The notes below the pieces were generated by a model, which did not search any database, was not told the origin of the DNA, and was given only the letters and a program-made list of their open reading frames with translations. A program made the position numbers and the translations under genes. Of a stretch of 52,002 nucleotides of DNA, positions 51,066-52,002 are shown piece after piece. The stretch covers positions 1 to 52,002 of the forward strand of contig PIXZ01000004.1 of the NCBI GenBank assembly GCA_003601605.1, in the 5' to 3' direction. The stretch is from Candidatus Bathyarchaeota archaeon. Its GTDB lineage: Archaea > Thermoproteota > Bathyarchaeia > Bathyarchaeales > Bathycorpusculaceae. Within the stretch, counting starts at the first letter, position 1. Every line of letters starts with the position of its first letter.

Positions 51066-52002
51066 TTGGCAGAATTTAACTCTAAAAAATCCAAAACTGC
51101 AGTATGCCTGCTAATCATATTAACTTCAGTAATAATATCCTTTTCACTATTGCATTCCGCAAAAGCGGAAACAACCATAATCTCCATAACTCCCACCTTA
51201 GGAAACGTCGGGACACTTGTTCAGCTAAACGGCAACATAAGCACTCCAAACGGACGTTATATAGTAAAGTTTGATGAAATCGAAATAACCAGCGGAAATG
51301 CCACAGAACACACGGTGAACGCAACCTTTACAGTTCCCAACACCTTCAAAGGAAGCCACAACGTAACCCTCATCGACGACACAACAAAAGAAAGCGACAC
51401 TACGCTCTTTGCAGTGACAACATCCTATTCTCTGAAAGTCCTCCCAGAAATAACGCCTCCAACACAGTTGCAAGAAGGCGATTCCGTTCAAATCATTTTG
51501 AACATAACTGGTGGAGAAAAAAGCAAGCTTTACACCGCAAACATAACAGTTCAAGACCCTTCAAACGCTACCTATCCAACCACAGAACCAATTAATGTTA
51601 CCACGTCTGAATACGGAAATGCTACAAGAGAGCTAACTTTTCCAAGCGACTTTGAAAACGCAAACACAAGCTACGTTGGAGAGTACAAAATCTTCTTTAA
51701 CACCACTCTCGCGCAAGAAACTTTCTTTATAGGACTCACTAACTCCACAGAATATCATAGACATCAAGTGGTAGACATCAAAGCAATAGGTTATAAAGAA
51801 AAAGAAAATGTTACGATAACAATAAGTAAGGGAGAGAAAACTCTTCACTCGGAAACTATAAACGCTACAAGTGAAGGAAAAATCTACGCGAACTGGACTA
51901 TTCCCTCAAACGCCACAATAGGCATCTACACTCTTAACATCACCTCAACATTCGGGAATACGACAAAAAACCCGCCTGACATTCAGAACTTCACTGTCCC
52001 AG
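51066..52002 (+). CDS. Secreted sequon-rich surface protein (start only, runs off window)
   Basis: An open frame from TTG 51066 to the window end (312 codons), with a signal peptide (TAVCLLIILTSVIISFSLL, then HSAKA-E) whose cleavage site matches that of the OST1-like protein. The mature part begins TTIISITPTLGNVGTLVQLN, like an IPT/TIG domain, then repeats beta-sandwich segments (TPPTQLQEGDSVQIILNITG, ATIGIYTLNITSTFGNTTKN). Nineteen N-x-S/T sites occur in about 310 residues. It is an extracellular, probably heavily N-glycosylated protein, perhaps an S-layer-associated or adhesin-type protein. The anchor or sorting tail is beyond the window. A promoter-like stretch lies just upstream (AAAGTTTAAAATG). 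Confidence 0.75.
   Translation, partial: MAEFNSKKSKTAVCLLIILTSVIISFSLLHSAKAETTIISITPTLGNVGTLVQLNGNISTPNGRYIVKFDEIEITSGNATEHTVNATFTVPNTFKGSHNVTLIDDTTKESDTTLFAVTTSYSLKVLPEITPPTQLQEGDSVQIILNITGGEKSKLYTANITVQDPSNATYPTTEPINVTTSEYGNATRELTFPSDFENANTSYVGEYKIFFNTTLAQETFFIGLTNSTEYHRHQVVDIKAIGYKEKENVTITISKGEKTLHSETINATSEGKIYANWTIPSNATIGIYTLNITSTFGNTTKNPPDIQNFTVP

Noticed and set aside
1-52002. CRISPR arrays, insertion sequences or prophage
   Set aside because: No regularly spaced repeats, transposase, integrase, or phage structural genes were found on reading both strands.

Overview
The window is archaeal chromosomal DNA and reads as a mostly ordinary, gene-dense core-genome segment. It carries the archaeal DNA replication set (PCNA, PriL, PriS, Gins51, Gins23, MCM, RfcS, RfcL), archaeal transcription and translation proteins (Rpo11, TFS, L10e, L44e, S27e, aIF2-alpha, Nop10, Csl4), diphthamide and wyosine synthesis, and an archaeal type tRNA-Arg(CCG) with an intron after position 37. 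Separate Gins23 and Gins51 genes, Gins23 next to MCM, and RfcS next to RfcL point to the TACK side of Archaea. I infer a Bathyarchaeia-like member of Thermoproteota with moderate confidence, since no rRNA is present to test it. I see no transposase, integrase, prophage or CRISPR array.

Layout. 1-5.7 kb: argS (cut by the window edge, with an apparent frameshift near its 5' end), a histone-deacetylase-fold gene, a bacterial-type rsmH, a VIT/CCC1-like membrane protein, a DUF211 gene and tRNA-Arg. 5.8-12.5 kb: the gluconeogenic FBP aldolase/phosphatase flanked by two regulators, a GT4 glycosyltransferase, a small nucleotidyltransferase, a membrane protein that matches eukaryotic ribophorin I (OST1) in order and motif content, and a ferredoxin. 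12.5-20.6 kb: a second HDAC-fold gene coupled to an asparagine-synthetase-like gene lacking the glutaminase cysteine, a dCTP deaminase-like gene, L10e, PEP synthase, Dph2, and a METTL5-like methyltransferase broken by a 19-bp tandem duplication. 20.6-26.4 kb: a HicB-like/DinB-like fusion, Csl4, Rpo11, an RNase III-like protein, an ICMT-like methyltransferase, DUF99, TFS, PCNA and PriL.

26.4-34.9 kb is a surface-glycosylation block set among replication genes: a dolichol-phosphate-mannose-synthase-like GT2, a GT4, a DUF2079 membrane protein fused to two PA14-like domains, PriS, another GT2, Gins51, and an exosortase/archaeosortase-family protein. 35-38.4 kb: the conserved archaeal operon L44e, S27e, aIF2-alpha, Nop10, PAC2, then convergent wecB. 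38.6-45.8 kb: a type IV pilin-like protein, MCM-Gins23, glutamate dehydrogenase with a remnant of a second copy beside it, and RfcS-RfcL. 45.8-52 kb: an RNA-metabolism operon (translin, endonuclease V, HD hydrolase, tRNA-binding domain), a small unknown protein, Taw1, a serine hydroxymethyltransferase, and the start of a sequon-rich secreted protein.

Two themes tie the window together: information processing, and a cell-surface N-glycosylation and anchoring programme (dolichol-linked sugar transfer, UDP-GlcNAc epimerase, OST1-like subunit, sortase-like enzyme, pilin, and secreted proteins rich in N-x-S/T sites). Coordinates of starts were adjusted by eye using Shine-Dalgarno-like AGGTG or GGAG motifs. 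All family assignments are from motif recognition, not from a search.
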